Below, in pieces: positions 44,912 to 54,746 of a DNA stretch of 64,000 bases. The stretch covers positions 1-64,000 of the forward strand of contig NZ_JAUSUG010000018.1 in NCBI RefSeq assembly GCF_030813435.1, in the 5' to 3' direction. Each line of letters begins with the position of its first letter. The stretch's first letter is position 1. The notes beneath the pieces were generated by a model that searched no databases, was not told where the DNA came from, and saw nothing but the letters and a program-made list of their open reading frames with translations. Both the position numbers and the translations under genes were made by a program. This DNA is from Evansella vedderi. Its GTDB lineage: Bacteria; Bacillota; Bacilli; Bacillales; Salisediminibacteriaceae.

Positions 44912-45082
44912 GCTCTGTTAAACTTTGATGTTGATTTTCGCTTCAGGCGCTCGCTTTCCACGGGCAACGCTTCAGCCTCCTCGTTCCTGCGGGGTCTTCA
45001 GCTGTTGCTTCTCCCGCAGGAGTCTCGCGCCTTCCGCTTCAATCAATGCTGTTTATAAATCAACACTGTTCTTTAACAGAGC
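44912..45082. repeat. MITE-like repeat with terminal inverted repeats upstream of cysK
   Basis: GCTCTGTTAAACTTTGATG plus TTGATTT on the left and the inverted GCTCTGTTAAAGAACAGTG plus TTGATTT on the right form about 26-bp imperfect terminal inverted repeats. The body (CTTTCCACGGG, CAGCCTCCTCGTTCCTGCGG, CTCCCGCAGGAGTCTCGCG) is the dispersed GC-rich family. No transposase frame is inside, so movement would need help in trans. Confidence 0.7.
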
Positions 45083-45102
45083 CTTGTTTAAAAATCTATA
45101 AT
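45073..45102 (+). promoter_or_regulatory. Candidate cysK promoter overlapping the repeat end
   Basis: TTAACA (45073-45078) lies inside the right terminal repeat. TATAAT (45097-45102) is 18 bases further on. The leader to the AGGAGG site would be very short. Confidence 0.45.
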
Positions 45103-45125
45103 TAATATTTAGGAGGAATTATGAC

Positions 45126-46091
45126 ATGAGCAATCCATTAGAGAGACCAAAAATTGCAAAAAACTTAACAGAGTTAATTGGGAGAACACCCCTTTTACGT
45201 TTGAATGGGATTAGTGACGCAACAGGTGCTGAAGTTTTAGGAAAATTAGAGTACTTCAACCCGCTTGGAAGTGTTAAAGACCGTATTGGGAACGCGATGA
45301 TCACCGCTGCAGAAGAAGCAGGATTGTTGAATGAAGACTCTGTAATCATTGAGCCCACAAGTGGAAACACTGGGATTGCGTTGGCATTCGTTGCTGCTGC
45401 GAAGGGCTATGACTTAACGTTAGTTATGCCAGAAACAATGAGTATTGAGCGCCGTAATTTGCTTAAGGCACTTGGGGCGAAGATTGTATTAACAGAAGGT
45501 CCGAAGGGGATGAAAGGGGCAATTGCCAAGGCGAACGAACTAGTGAAGGAAACGCCAAACGCCTTCATGCCGCAGCAGTTCTCTAACCCTGCCAACCCGG
45601 AAGTACACCGCTTAACGACTGCGGAGGAAATTTGGGAAGATACATCAGGAAATGTGGATATTTTGATCAGCGGAATTGGAACTGGTGGTACGATAACCGG
45701 TGTAACAGAGGTACTACGTGAGCGCAACCCTGAGTTCAAAGCTATTGCCATCGAGCCGACGGATTCCCCTGTTTTAAGCGGTGGAACTCCAGGACCACAC
45801 AAAATCCAAGGTATCGGACCAGGATTCGTACCAGATATATTGAACACAGAAGTGTTCGATGAGGTAGTAACAGTTGCTAACGAAGACTCTTTTAAAGCAT
45901 CTCGAGTTGTGGCGAAGGAGGAAGGACTGTTAGTGGGGATTTCCTCTGGAGCTGCTTTACACGCGGCAAAACTTATTGCGGAAAGGCCTGAAAATAAAGG
46001 GAAAACAATTGTTGTTATCCTTCCAGACACAGGGGAAAGATACCTATCCACTGCATTGTTCCAAGAGGAAGAAGCGCAGAAGACGGTTTAA
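45126..46091 (+). CDS. cysK: Cysteine synthase (O-acetylserine sulfhydrylase)
   Basis: A 321-residue PLP enzyme joining sulfide and O-acetylserine to make cysteine. The PLP Lys is in [13 protein letters not shown] (about residue 47), the substrate loop is [13 protein letters not shown], and the phosphate-binding [10 protein letters not shown] is near residue 180. [14 protein letters not shown] closes the family set. ATG 45126 is preferred; an ATG at 45121 runs straight into TGA. AGGAGG lies upstream. It uses sulfide from the cys operon but has no S-box of its own. Confidence 0.95.
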   Translation: MSNPLERPKIAKNLTELIGRTPLLRLNGISDATGAEVLGKLEYFNPLGSVKDRIGNAMITAAEEAGLLNEDSVIIEPTSGNTGIALAFVAAAKGYDLTLVMPETMSIERRNLLKALGAKIVLTEGPKGMKGAIAKANELVKETPNAFMPQQFSNPANPEVHRLTTAEEIWEDTSGNVDILISGIGTGGTITGVTEVLRERNPEFKAIAIEPTDSPVLSGGTPGPHKIQGIGPGFVPDILNTEVFDEVVTVANEDSFKASRVVAKEEGLLVGISSGAALHAAKLIAERPENKGKTIVVILPDTGERYLSTALFQEEEAQKTV

Positions 46092-46142
46092 TATGGCTTA
46101 GGGAGTTGCTGTTGTAGCTGGATTTCTGTTTATGATTAGTCG

Positions 46143-46175
46143 TTCGCGTTTCATGAAAAACCCATGAAACGCGAA
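46143..46175 (+). terminator. Rho-independent terminator downstream of cysK
   Basis: TTCGCGTTTCATG and CATGAAACGCGAA form a perfect 13-bp stem, followed by TTTCTTTTT. Confidence 0.88.
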
Positions 46176-46203
46176 TTTCTTTTTAGAGACGGGGGATATG
46201 AAG

Positions 46204-46424
46204 CCCGAAATCAAGGGGAAGCCGGGGAAAAGGTAACTATGAAGTGTTCTTAGAAATGCTTAAGGAACGAAATTGAAGCAGAAGAAGAGCCAAACACGTT
46301 CATAGAAAGGTTAAAGAAACGCGAAAGCGAGGAAACGGAAAGAACTCGCGTTTCAAAAGGGGTTTATGAAACGCGAAAGCGAGGTAACTAAAAGAACTCG
46401 CGTTTTTAAATCCAAGAAAAAAAT
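46204..46424. repeat. Degenerate 52-bp tandem repeat array before the metI S-box
   Basis: GCGAAAGCGAGG occurs at 46321 and 46373, exactly 52 apart, with weaker copies at about 46217 and 46269. CCCGAAA at 46204 and AGGTAAC at 46231 show the same 27-base spacing as other arrays. The clear copies also carry the inverted pair AACGCGA (46318) and TCGCGTT (46346). Confidence 0.6.
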
Positions 46425-46497
46425 CAGCTGCAAACATGAGTCTCCGAAAGAGGAAAAACAAATTTAAATAAAAATTAGAATAATTTAGAAAAAACAA

Positions 46498-46526
46498 TTG
46501 ACTCCTATCCAATTAATCCATATAAT
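46498..46526 (+). promoter_or_regulatory. Sigma-A promoter of the met operon
   Basis: TTGACT (46498-46503), an exact 17-base spacer and TATAAT (46521-46526), 24 bases ahead of the S-box. Confidence 0.85.
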
Positions 46527-46550
46527 GGAACTTAATTAAATATTGAAGGA

Positions 46551-46755
46551 CTCTTATTCAGAGAGGTTGAGGGATCTGGCCCTATGACACCTCGGCAACC
46601 ATTGGATGTATAAAGCATACATTCAACAGGTGCCAATTCCAGCAGAACGGAACTAAACACGTTCTGAAAGATAAGAGGTCCGACGGGAAATCTAGCTTAA
46701 GACATTTCTGTTAGTTTATCGTCGACCTCTTTGTGGAGGTCGACGTTTTATTTTG
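46551..46755 (+). promoter_or_regulatory. SAM-I (S-box) riboswitch controlling metI-metC-yitJ-metH
   Basis: Aptamer marks: CTCTTATTCAGAGAGG, TTGAGGGATCTGGCCCTATG, ACACCTCGGCAACC, GGTGCCAATTCC and a closing GAAAGATAAGAGG. The terminator GTCGACCTC-TTTGTG-GAGGTCGAC with TTTTATTTT ends at about 46755. It is a normal S-box that turns the methionine operon off when SAM is high. Confidence 0.95.
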
Positions 46756-46838
46756 CCAAATAACTAAGGTAAGACCTCCGACAATTGAGTTTTTCCAAAT
46801 GAAACAAAAGAGGCTTTATGCCAGGGAGGTTTAAGAAA

Positions 46839-48053
46839 ATGAAAGAATCCAAAGAAGATGTACCGGCACGATGTACGAATGAAAACCAACATGCAACTAC
46901 AGCACCGCATCACTCCACCAACAGTATCGAAACGCAATTAGTTCAAATGGGAAATCGAAGTGAGAAAACAACTGGGACGGTAAGTGCTCCAATATACTTA
47001 TCATCAGCCTATCGCCATCAAGGAATCGGGCAGTCCACCGGTTATGATTATACGAGAACGGGGAATCCTACGCGCCAAATTGTAGAGGAGGCTATCACAC
47101 AATTAGAGCTTGGGGACCAAGGTTTTGCCACGAGCTCAGGAATGGCGGCGATACAAACGATCTTTGGGCTGTTTAAACAGGGGGATGAAATTATTGTTTC
47201 CCATGACCTGTATGGTGGGTCCTATCGACTTTTCCAGCAAATCCTTCAACATTACGGACTCGTCTTTCACTATGCGGACATCCGCCGGCCGGACCAATTT
47301 GAACAACTCATTAACGAAAATACAAAGGCATTATTTATTGAAACACCGACAAATCCATTAATGCAGGAGGCAGACCTTACTACATACGGGCAAATTGTCA
47401 GGGAAAACGACCTAATCCTGATCGTTGATAACACTTTCTATACACCGATTCTCCAGCAGCCTATTCGCCATGGGGCTCATATCGTCATTCACAGCGCCAC
47501 CAAATATTTAGGTGGACATAATGATGTGCTGGCGGGACTCATTGTTGCGAAGGGGGAGGCTTTATGTGAAAAATTAGCAATGCTGCATAACGGAATTGGA
47601 GCTGTGTTGTCTCCATTTGACTCCTGGCTCCTGATCCGTGGGATGAAAACCCTCTCCCTCAGGATGAAAAAACATGAGGAAAATGCAAAAGCGATCCAGC
47701 AACATTTAGAACAAAGTCCTTATGTGGAAGACGTTCTTTATCCGGGGCGCGGGGGAATGATTTCCTTCCGAGTAAAACGAGAATCCGTCATCAACCCATT
47801 CCTCCAAAACCTTAAGCTCATCACTTTTGCCGAGAGTTTAGGGGGAGTGGAAAGCTTTATTACCTTTCCGGCAACACAGACCCATGCAGACATTCCAGAG
47901 GAAATTCGAATCGCTAATGGTGTTTGCAACCGACTCCTCCGTTTTTCCGTCGGGGTGGAGGATCACAACGATATCATAAGGGATTTGGAGCAAGCCCTAA
48001 AGGCGGCGTCATCTATTCAATCTGAGGAAGGAGTTGGACTTTCCAATGGTTAG
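46839..48053 (+). CDS. metI: Cystathionine gamma-synthase / O-acetylhomoserine thiolyase
   Basis: A 404-residue gamma-family PLP enzyme joining an activated homoserine with cysteine. YDYTRTGNPTRQIVEEAITQLE, TSSGMAAIQTIFGLF and HSATKYLGGHNDVLAGLI, which holds the PLP Lys, are clear. GIGAVLSPFDSWLLIRGMKTLSLRMKKHEENA continues the match. ATG 46839 follows GGGAGGT by 8 bases and is preferred over ATG 46818. The N-terminal 35 residues are His/Thr-rich and look like an unusual extension. It is the first gene after the S-box and overlaps metC. Confidence 0.92.
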   Translation: MKESKEDVPARCTNENQHATTAPHHSTNSIETQLVQMGNRSEKTTGTVSAPIYLSSAYRHQGIGQSTGYDYTRTGNPTRQIVEEAITQLELGDQGFATSSGMAAIQTIFGLFKQGDEIIVSHDLYGGSYRLFQQILQHYGLVFHYADIRRPDQFEQLINENTKALFIETPTNPLMQEADLTTYGQIVRENDLILIVDNTFYTPILQQPIRHGAHIVIHSATKYLGGHNDVLAGLIVAKGEALCEKLAMLHNGIGAVLSPFDSWLLIRGMKTLSLRMKKHEENAKAIQQHLEQSPYVEDVLYPGRGGMISFRVKRESVINPFLQNLKLITFAESLGGVESFITFPATQTHADIPEEIRIANGVCNRLLRFSVGVEDHNDIIRDLEQALKAASSIQSEEGVGLSNG

Positions 48054-49245
48054 GGAGAATTTTAGCTTTGAAACGAAACTCATTCATAATCAACATTCGG
48101 TGGACCCGTGGACAGGAGCGGTAAGTGTTCCGATACAACATTCCTCCACCTTTCACCAAGGGGATTTCGAGAGCTTTGGGAAATATGATTATTCCCGTTC
48201 GGGGAACCCGACGCGGGAGGCCCTTGAAGAAACCATTGCTCATTTGGAAGGGGGAGTAAAGGGGTTTGCCTTTTCCTCAGGGATGGCTGCCATTTCTACC
48301 GCTTTTTTACTCCTTTCCAAAGGTGACCACGTTCTCATTTCAGAGGATGTGTACGGTGGAACGTACCGGATGATTACGGAAGTTCTCTCCCGTTTTGGGG
48401 TGGAGTACAGCTTTGTGGATACGACGGACTTGGGAAAAATCGAGTCGAATCTCCAACCAAACACGAGGGTCATTTATGTGGAAACACCGTCCAATCCACT
48501 TCTTAAAATTTCAGATATAAAAGGAATTTGTCAATTAGCTAAACAGCACAACTGTTTAACCTTTGTGGATAATACATTCTTAACTCCAGCCTTGCACCGC
48601 CCGTTAGAATTGGGAGCGGACGTGGTCCTGCACAGTGCAACGAAGTTTCTCTCAGGCCATAGTGATGTGGTTGCGGGCTTGGCTGTTGTGAAGGACCCTG
48701 AACTAGCGGATAAGATTGGCTTTTTGCAAAATACATTCGGAGCGGTTCTAGGTGTTCAGGATTGTTGGTTAGTTCTTCGTGGCCTCAAGACTCTCCACGT
48801 TCGTCTGCGGCAATCCCAGGAGTCGGCGCGGCAAATCGCAGCCTACTTAACCACCGTACCAGAGGTGACCGATGTATTTTTTCCAGGGCTCAAAAGTCAT
48901 CCGGGAAGACGTCTTCATGAGGAGCAGGCGGAGGGGCCGGGGGCTGTGCTCTCCTTTTCCTTAAAGGATGCTCGGGCGGTAAAAACGTTTGTGGAGGAGT
49001 TGCGAATTCCGGTGTTTGCTGTGAGTTTGGGGGCGGTGGAGTCCATTTTGTCTTATCCTTCGAAAATGTCCCATGGGGCCATGCCGGTGGAGGAGCGGGA
49101 GAAGCGGGGAATTCACGATGGGCTCCTGAGGTTGTCTGTCGGCTTAGAGAGGGCGGAGGATTTGATCGAGGATTTTGAGGGGGCGTTTGCTGCTTTAAAA
49201 AGGGAGTCGCAGGAGCTTGGCGCTTGGAATAGGGGAGCGATCTGA
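48046..49245 (+). CDS. metC: Cystathionine beta-lyase
   Basis: A PLP enzyme of about 399 residues, paralogous to metI, that splits cystathionine to homocysteine, pyruvate and ammonia. Family marks are FETKLIHNQHSVDPWTGAVSVPIQHSSTF, YDYSRSGNPTREALEETIAHLEGG, HSATKFLSGHSDVVAGLAVV (PLP Lys) and LSVGLERAEDLIEDF. ATG 48046 overlaps the metI stop; TTG 48034 is an alternative with a GAGG upstream. It is 1 base from the next gene. Confidence 0.92.
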   Translation: MVRENFSFETKLIHNQHSVDPWTGAVSVPIQHSSTFHQGDFESFGKYDYSRSGNPTREALEETIAHLEGGVKGFAFSSGMAAISTAFLLLSKGDHVLISEDVYGGTYRMITEVLSRFGVEYSFVDTTDLGKIESNLQPNTRVIYVETPSNPLLKISDIKGICQLAKQHNCLTFVDNTFLTPALHRPLELGADVVLHSATKFLSGHSDVVAGLAVVKDPELADKIGFLQNTFGAVLGVQDCWLVLRGLKTLHVRLRQSQESARQIAAYLTTVPEVTDVFFPGLKSHPGRRLHEEQAEGPGAVLSFSLKDARAVKTFVEELRIPVFAVSLGAVESILSYPSKMSHGAMPVEEREKRGIHDGLLRLSVGLERAEDLIEDFEGAFAALKRESQELGAWNRGAI

Positions 49246-49246
49246 T

Positions 49247-51169
49247 ATGGGATTTTTAGAGGACATTCAAAAGGGGACGATTATTGCGGACGGTGCTATG
49301 GGGACGCTCCTTTATTCCAATGGGATTGGAAATTGCTTTGAGGAGTTGAACCTTTCTGATCCGGAGCAGGTGAAGGGGATTCACGTGGAATATTTAGAGG
49401 CGGGGGCCCAGGTTATTCAAACGAATACGTATGGTGCCAATTACGAAAAGCTTCTCCGCTATGGATTAGAAGATCAGGTGAAGGCGATCAATTCGGCAGC
49501 TGTACGCCTTGCCCGTGAAGCGGTAAGGGAATACGGCGAGAAGGCTGGTCCCGTTGGGGAAAACAAGTATGTGTTTGGTACGATCGGTGGAAATAGGAGC
49601 ATACCGGGGAGAGACATTCCTATCTCCGAGATCAAGCGGAATTTCCGTGAACAGCTATATTGCCTTTTGCTTGAAGAGGTTGATGGTATTTTACTAGAAA
49701 CCTTTTACGATTTGGAAGAGTTGAGCACGGTTTTGGCTATTGCTCGGAAGGAATCCACGCTGCCGATAGTTTCCCAGCTTTCGTTGCAGGAGGTGGGCAT
49801 GGTCCAGGGGGGCCTTTCCGTTACGGAGGCCTTTAAGAGATTAGAAGATATGGGGACAGATGTGGTAGGGCTCAATTGCCGGATGGGACCGCATCATATG
49901 ATCCGGTCACTAGAAGGAGTTCCCCTTCCGGCCCGAGCCTATCTTTCGGCGTACCCAAACGCCAGCTTACCGAGCTACAATGACGGGCGGTTTCATTACT
50001 CATCCAATTCGGAGTATTTTCGAAAATCTGCGTCGGATCTGTGGGAGCAGGGGGTTCGCCTGTTTGGAGGGTGCTGCGGTACAACTCCGGAGCATATTAA
50101 AGCCATTGCCAGTGCGGTAAAAGGCAAGGATCCGTTAAAGGAGAAACAAATCAGTCCTATTGTGACGAAGATCGAAGTGGAAGTGGATGGGGAGGGGAAG
50201 CCATCAAAGGGAAACGTGCCTCTTCACGAGCTTCCATTTCAGCGAGAGTCCATTATCGTAGAGTTGGACCCGCCGAAGAATTTAATTACTGGAAAATTTT
50301 TAGAAGGGGCCAAGGCGTTGAAGGACGCGGGTGTGGATGCCATGACGATGGCAGACAATTCCCTGGCGTCACCGCGGGTATGTAATTTAAGCATGTCCAT
50401 GCTCGTGAAGGAAAAGGTAGATGTTCCGTCCGTTGTTCATCTCACTTGCCGGGATCGAAATTTAATTGGTCTCCAATCCCATCTCATGGGGCTGTCGGCA
50501 CTAGGATTAGAGAATATATTGGCGATCACAGGGGATCCGGCGAAGGTGGGGGATTTTCCGGGGGCCTCCTCCGTTTATGACCTGTCCTCCTTCGAACTAA
50601 TTCAATTGATAAAACAGTGTAATGAAGGGCAGTCCTTCACGGGGAAATCCCTAGGGAGAAAAACAAATTTCACCGTGGGGGCAGCTTTTAATCCCAATGT
50701 GAAATATTTAGATAAAGCGGTGGAACGGCTGGAGAAAAAGATTGCCTGCGGGGCCGACTACTTTTTAACACAGCCAGTGTTTTCTGTAAAACAGATGGAA
50801 GAGATTTTTGACCAAACAAAGGACTTGAAGGCGCCCATTTATTTAGGCGTCATGCCACTCACTAGCCACCGCAATGCAGAGTTTTTGCACCATGAAGTCC
50901 CAGGCATTACCCTCACAGACGACATCCGTCAGGTGATGGAGCGTCATCAAGGGGATAAGGCCCAATCCAAAAGGGAAGGGATTGCCATTGCCAAAAATTT
51001 AATTGACGGAGCACTGAACTATTTTAAGGGGATTTATCTTGTTACACCATTTATGAATTATGAAATGACTGTGGAGTTAACGGAGTATATTCGGGAGAAA
51101 ACGGGGACAAATGCTAACCAACAACTAGGAGAAAAAAGGAAGGTATCAGATGGCTATAACATTATTTGA
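49247..51169 (+). CDS. yitJ: Bifunctional homocysteine S-methyltransferase / methylenetetrahydrofolate reductase
   Basis: A 640-residue fusion. Residues 1 to about 300 are a homocysteine methyltransferase domain with the zinc cysteines in GLNCRMGPHHM and [11 protein letters not shown]. From about 325 comes an MTHFR (beta/alpha)8 domain with VELDPPKNLITGKFLEGAKAL, THLTCRDRN-like and ITGDPAKVGDFPG. It can form 5-methyl-THF and may use it, or pass it to MetH. ATG 49247 is used; the upstream frame lies in metC. It overlaps metH by 20 bases. Confidence 0.92.
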   Translation: MGFLEDIQKGTIIADGAMGTLLYSNGIGNCFEELNLSDPEQVKGIHVEYLEAGAQVIQTNTYGANYEKLLRYGLEDQVKAINSAAVRLAREAVREYGEKAGPVGENKYVFGTIGGNRSIPGRDIPISEIKRNFREQLYCLLLEEVDGILLETFYDLEELSTVLAIARKESTLPIVSQLSLQEVGMVQGGLSVTEAFKRLEDMGTDVVGLNCRMGPHHMIRSLEGVPLPARAYLSAYPNASLPSYNDGRFHYSSNSEYFRKSASDLWEQGVRLFGGCCGTTPEHIKAIASAVKGKDPLKEKQISPIVTKIEVEVDGEGKPSKGNVPLHELPFQRESIIVELDPPKNLITGKFLEGAKALKDAGVDAMTMADNSLASPRVCNLSMSMLVKEKVDVPSVVHLTCRDRNLIGLQSHLMGLSALGLENILAITGDPAKVGDFPGASSVYDLSSFELIQLIKQCNEGQSFTGKSLGRKTNFTVGAAFNPNVKYLDKAVERLEKKIACGADYFLTQPVFSVKQMEEIFDQTKDLKAPIYLGVMPLTSHRNAEFLHHEVPGITLTDDIRQVMERHQGDKAQSKREGIAIAKNLIDGALNYFKGIYLVTPFMNYEMTVELTEYIREKTGTNANQQLGEKRKVSDGYNII

Positions 51170-54100
51170 GGAACAGCTGAAAAAGAAAATATTGATTTTC
51201 GACGGAGCCACAGGGACGATGTTTCAACAGGCAGGGCTCACTGCAGAGGATTTTGGCGGCGAGGAATACGAGGGCTGTAATGAATTTCTAAATATTACGG
51301 CCCCCCATATCGTGGAGGATATTCACCTGCAATATTTGGATGCAGGGGCCGATATGATTGAAACGAATACGTTCGGTGCTACGAGCATTGTTTTAGATGA
51401 TTACGACCTTGGGCACCGTGCCGAGGAGATTAACTTTGTTTCTGCGCAAATCGCTCGGAAGGCAGCGGATAAGGTAGCTACTCCTGAATGGCCTCGCTTT
51501 GTGGCTGGATCCATGGGGCCAACGACGAAATCTTTGTCTGTTACTGGAGGTATTACCTTTGAAGGCTTAATAGAAACATATGTGGGCCAGGTCCGGGGCT
51601 TGCTCCTTGGAGGAGTGGACGTTCTTTTAGTGGAAACGTGCCAGGATATGCGGAATGTGAAGGCGGCCTTCATTGCCATCAAGCGGGTCTTTGAAGAGCA
51701 AGAGAAGGAATTGCCGATCATTGTATCTGGGACGATCGAGCCCATGGGAACCACATTGGCAGGGCAAAACATCGAGTCCTTCTATATTTCTTTAGAGCAC
51801 ATGAAGCCAGTTATGGTCGGTTTGAATTGTGCCACCGGTCCGGAGTTTATGCGTGATCATTTAAGGTCTTTGTCGGAGCTCGCCACAACGGCAGTAAGCT
51901 GTTACCCCAATGCTGGCCTTCCCGATGAAGAGGGGAATTACCATGAATCCCCCGATTCCTTGGCAAAAAAAGTAGCAGGATTCGCGGAAAAGGGCTGGCT
52001 TAACATGGTAGGGGGCTGCTGCGGCACAACGCCAGAGCATATCCGTTCTATTGCAAAAGCAGTGGCAGGTTTTGCCCCAAGGGAAATTCCTGCCGGCCAT
52101 CCTCATGTAGTATCTGGGATTGAACCGTTAGTCTATGACGAAGGAATGCGCCCGTTGTTAGTAGGGGAGCGGACGAATGTTATTGGTTCCCGGAAGTTTA
52201 AAGGAATGATCGCGGAAGGGAAATACGAAGAGGCATCGGAAATTGCCCGGGCACAAGTGAAGGGTGGAGCCCATGTAATTGATATTTGTTTAGCGGATCC
52301 CGACCGTGATGAGTTAGAGGACATGGAGGCTTTCCTGAAGCAGGTGATTAATAAGGTGAAGGTTCCCCTGATGATTGACTCCACTGATGAAAAGGTGCTG
52401 GAACAGGCCCTTACGTATTGCCAAGGGAAGGCCATCATCAACTCTATTAATCTAGAGGACGGGGAAGAGCGCTTTGAAAAAGTTGTTCCCTTGGTGCATC
52501 GCTTCGGTGCTGCGGTAGTAGTTGGAACCATTGATGAGGAAGGAATGGCCACGACAGCGGAGCGGAAGTTGGCGGTGGCGAAGCGGTCGTATGATTTATT
52601 AGTAAATAAATACGGCTTGGAGCCTTCCGACATTATTTTTGACCCGTTAGTCTTTCCAGTAGGAACAGGGGATGAGCAGTATATTGGGGCCGCCAAGGAA
52701 ACGGTGGAAAGTCTCCGCTTGATTAAGGAAGAGCTGCCAGAGTGCTTAACTATCCTTGGGGTGAGTAATGTCTCCTTCGGGTTGCCACCCGTGGGCCGGG
52801 AAATCGTCAATGCGGTGTATTTATACCACTGCACGAAAGCGGGCCTCGACTACGCCATCGTTAATACGGAAAAACTGGAGCGATTTGCTTCCATCCCGGA
52901 GGCAGAACGGGAGATGGCGGAGCGGTTATTATTTGAAACAACGGATGAGTCACTGGCTGAGCTTGTTCAGTTTTATCGGGGGAAAAAGTCCACGGATAAG
53001 GTGAAGCCTGTTTCGTCCATGAATCTTGAGGACCGCCTTGCCCACTATGTGGTGGAAGGGACGAAGGAAGGTTTGTTGCCGGACTTGGAGGAGGCACTGG
53101 GATCGTATCCAGATCCACTGGAAATCATTAACGGTCCTTTAATGAAGGGAATGGCAAAAGTAGGGGAGCTTTTTGACCAAAATCAACTGATTGTGGCAGA
53201 AGTGCTGCAGAGCGCCGAAGTGATGAAAACGGCCGTTGCCTTCCTGGAGCCTCACATGGAAACGAAGGATGAGAGTGGAAAAGGGAAGGTGTTGTTAGCA
53301 ACCGTCAAAGGGGACGTCCACGATATTGGAAAAAATTTAGTGGAGATCATTTTAAGCAATAATGGCTTTAAGGTGGTAGATCTAGGAATTAAGGTAACGC
53401 CACAGCTTTTAATTGAAGCCATTCAGAAGGAGAAACCGGATATTATTGGACTGTCGGGACTGTTAGTAAAATCCGCCCAGCAAATGATGCTCACAGCCCA
53501 GGATTTACGGCAGTCGAACATTTCCATTCCTATTCTCGTAGGAGGCGCCGCCTTATCAAGGAAATTTACAGACACAAAAATTTCCCCAGAGTACACCGGT
53601 CCTGTTATTTACGCAAAGGATGCCATGGACGGGTTGAATATTGCCAATCGGTTGCGAAGCTCTAGCTTGGAGGAACGGGAGCAATTCGTTGTTCAATTGA
53701 GGGATAAGCAGGCTAAAAGGGCGGAAGCAGTTGGTGGGGCTTCTTCGGATGGAGGTTCTGGTACTGGTACAGGTTCGGGTTCGGGGGCTGCAGCCACTGA
53801 AACTGCAACTGCTACGGCGGTTCGGACACGATCGACGGCTGTTGCATCGGATGTGCCTGTTCATAAGCCAGCAGATTTGTCCCGTCACATCCTTCGGGAT
53901 ATCTCCCTGCCCCATGTTGCTTCCTATATAAACTGGCAAATGCTATTGGGGAAGCACCTCGGTCTTCAGGGGAAGGTGGAACAACGTTTACAGGATGGAG
54001 ACGAGAAAGCTGTGCAGCTGAAGGAAGTAGTCGATGATCTTCTGCAGTTAGGGGTGAAGGAGAAGCTCCTCTCATTGAACGGCATCTATCAGTTTTTCCC

Positions 54101-54653
54101 AGCCCAGTCGGAGGGGAATGATATTATCATTTATGATCCTAAGGATGAGGGAAGGGTGTTGGAACGGTTTACCTTCCCGCGGCAAGGAAAAGCCCCTTAT
54201 TTATGTTTAGCTGATTTTCTGAAATCAGTGGACAGTGGTGAAATGGATTATGTGGGCTTCTTGTCTGTCACTGCCGGCAAGGGTGTTCGGGATCTTGGGC
54301 AGCGGTGGAAAGAAGAAGGAGAGTATTTGAAGAGTCATGCCGTTCAGGCGCTAGCTTTGGAGTTGGCGGAAGCCAGTGCAGAATACGTCCACCATTTGAT
54401 GCGAGACCAATGGGGGATTGCGGACCCTATCGATTTTTCCATGAAGGACCGATTCGCCGCTAAATATCAAGGGATCCGCGTATCGTACGGCTATCCCGCC
54501 TGTCCGGATTTAGAGGACCAAGGGAAGTTGTTTGGCTTGCTTCGGCCGGAGGACATTGGGGTGCAGCTGACAGAAGGTTTTATGATGGAACCGGAGGCGT
54601 CGGTCACCGCCATGGTATTCGCCCACCCGCAAGGAAGGTATTTTAGCGTTTAA
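51150..54653 (+). CDS. metH: Cobalamin-dependent methionine synthase
   Basis: A 1167-residue enzyme with the full domain set: homocysteine-binding (about 1-310, zinc Cys in [11 protein letters not shown] and [11 protein letters not shown]), pterin-binding (about 330-600, [16 protein letters not shown]) and the B12 cap. The B12 domain (about 625-855) carries the axial His in GDVHDIGKN near residue 723. The AdoMet activation domain follows (about 905-1167, ending [22 protein letters not shown]). Between the last two is a Gly/Ser/Thr/Ala-rich linker (about 860-897) unlike the usual short joint. It overlaps yitJ. Confidence 0.95.
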   Translation: MAITLFEEQLKKKILIFDGATGTMFQQAGLTAEDFGGEEYEGCNEFLNITAPHIVEDIHLQYLDAGADMIETNTFGATSIVLDDYDLGHRAEEINFVSAQIARKAADKVATPEWPRFVAGSMGPTTKSLSVTGGITFEGLIETYVGQVRGLLLGGVDVLLVETCQDMRNVKAAFIAIKRVFEEQEKELPIIVSGTIEPMGTTLAGQNIESFYISLEHMKPVMVGLNCATGPEFMRDHLRSLSELATTAVSCYPNAGLPDEEGNYHESPDSLAKKVAGFAEKGWLNMVGGCCGTTPEHIRSIAKAVAGFAPREIPAGHPHVVSGIEPLVYDEGMRPLLVGERTNVIGSRKFKGMIAEGKYEEASEIARAQVKGGAHVIDICLADPDRDELEDMEAFLKQVINKVKVPLMIDSTDEKVLEQALTYCQGKAIINSINLEDGEERFEKVVPLVHRFGAAVVVGTIDEEGMATTAERKLAVAKRSYDLLVNKYGLEPSDIIFDPLVFPVGTGDEQYIGAAKETVESLRLIKEELPECLTILGVSNVSFGLPPVGREIVNAVYLYHCTKAGLDYAIVNTEKLERFASIPEAEREMAERLLFETTDESLAELVQFYRGKKSTDKVKPVSSMNLEDRLAHYVVEGTKEGLLPDLEEALGSYPDPLEIINGPLMKGMAKVGELFDQNQLIVAEVLQSAEVMKTAVAFLEPHMETKDESGKGKVLLATVKGDVHDIGKNLVEIILSNNGFKVVDLGIKVTPQLLIEAIQKEKPDIIGLSGLLVKSAQQMMLTAQDLRQSNISIPILVGGAALSRKFTDTKISPEYTGPVIYAKDAMDGLNIANRLRSSSLEEREQFVVQLRDKQAKRAEAVGGASSDGGSGTGTGSGSGAAATETATATAVRTRSTAVASDVPVHKPADLSRHILRDISLPHVASYINWQMLLGKHLGLQGKVEQRLQDGDEKAVQLKEVVDDLLQLGVKEKLLSLNGIYQFFPAQSEGNDIIIYDPKDEGRVLERFTFPRQGKAPYLCLADFLKSVDSGEMDYVGFLSVTAGKGVRDLGQRWKEEGEYLKSHAVQALALELAEASAEYVHHLMRDQWGIADPIDFSMKDRFAAKYQGIRVSYGYPACPDLEDQGKLFGLLRPEDIGVQLTEGFMMEPEASVTAMVFAHPQGRYFSV

Positions 54654-54746
54654 GATGATTAAATGTGTACGGTGCATTTGAAAGCACCCTTCTTGGAACG
54701 TGATTTTACTACAATATGTCACGTTCCTCGGTGGAAGAACACGATT

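Noticed and set aside
44930-45060. Insertion sequence
   Set aside because: It has inverted ends but only about 171 bp and no transposase; treated as a MITE-like repeat.
45407-46051. 214-codon minus-strand frame opposite cysK
   Set aside because: It lies wholly antisense to a complete, conserved gene and has no ribosome site.
52133-52834. 233-codon minus-strand frame opposite metH
   Set aside because: It is antisense to conserved pterin-domain coding sequence, with Ser/Arg/Thr-rich composition typical of a shadow frame.
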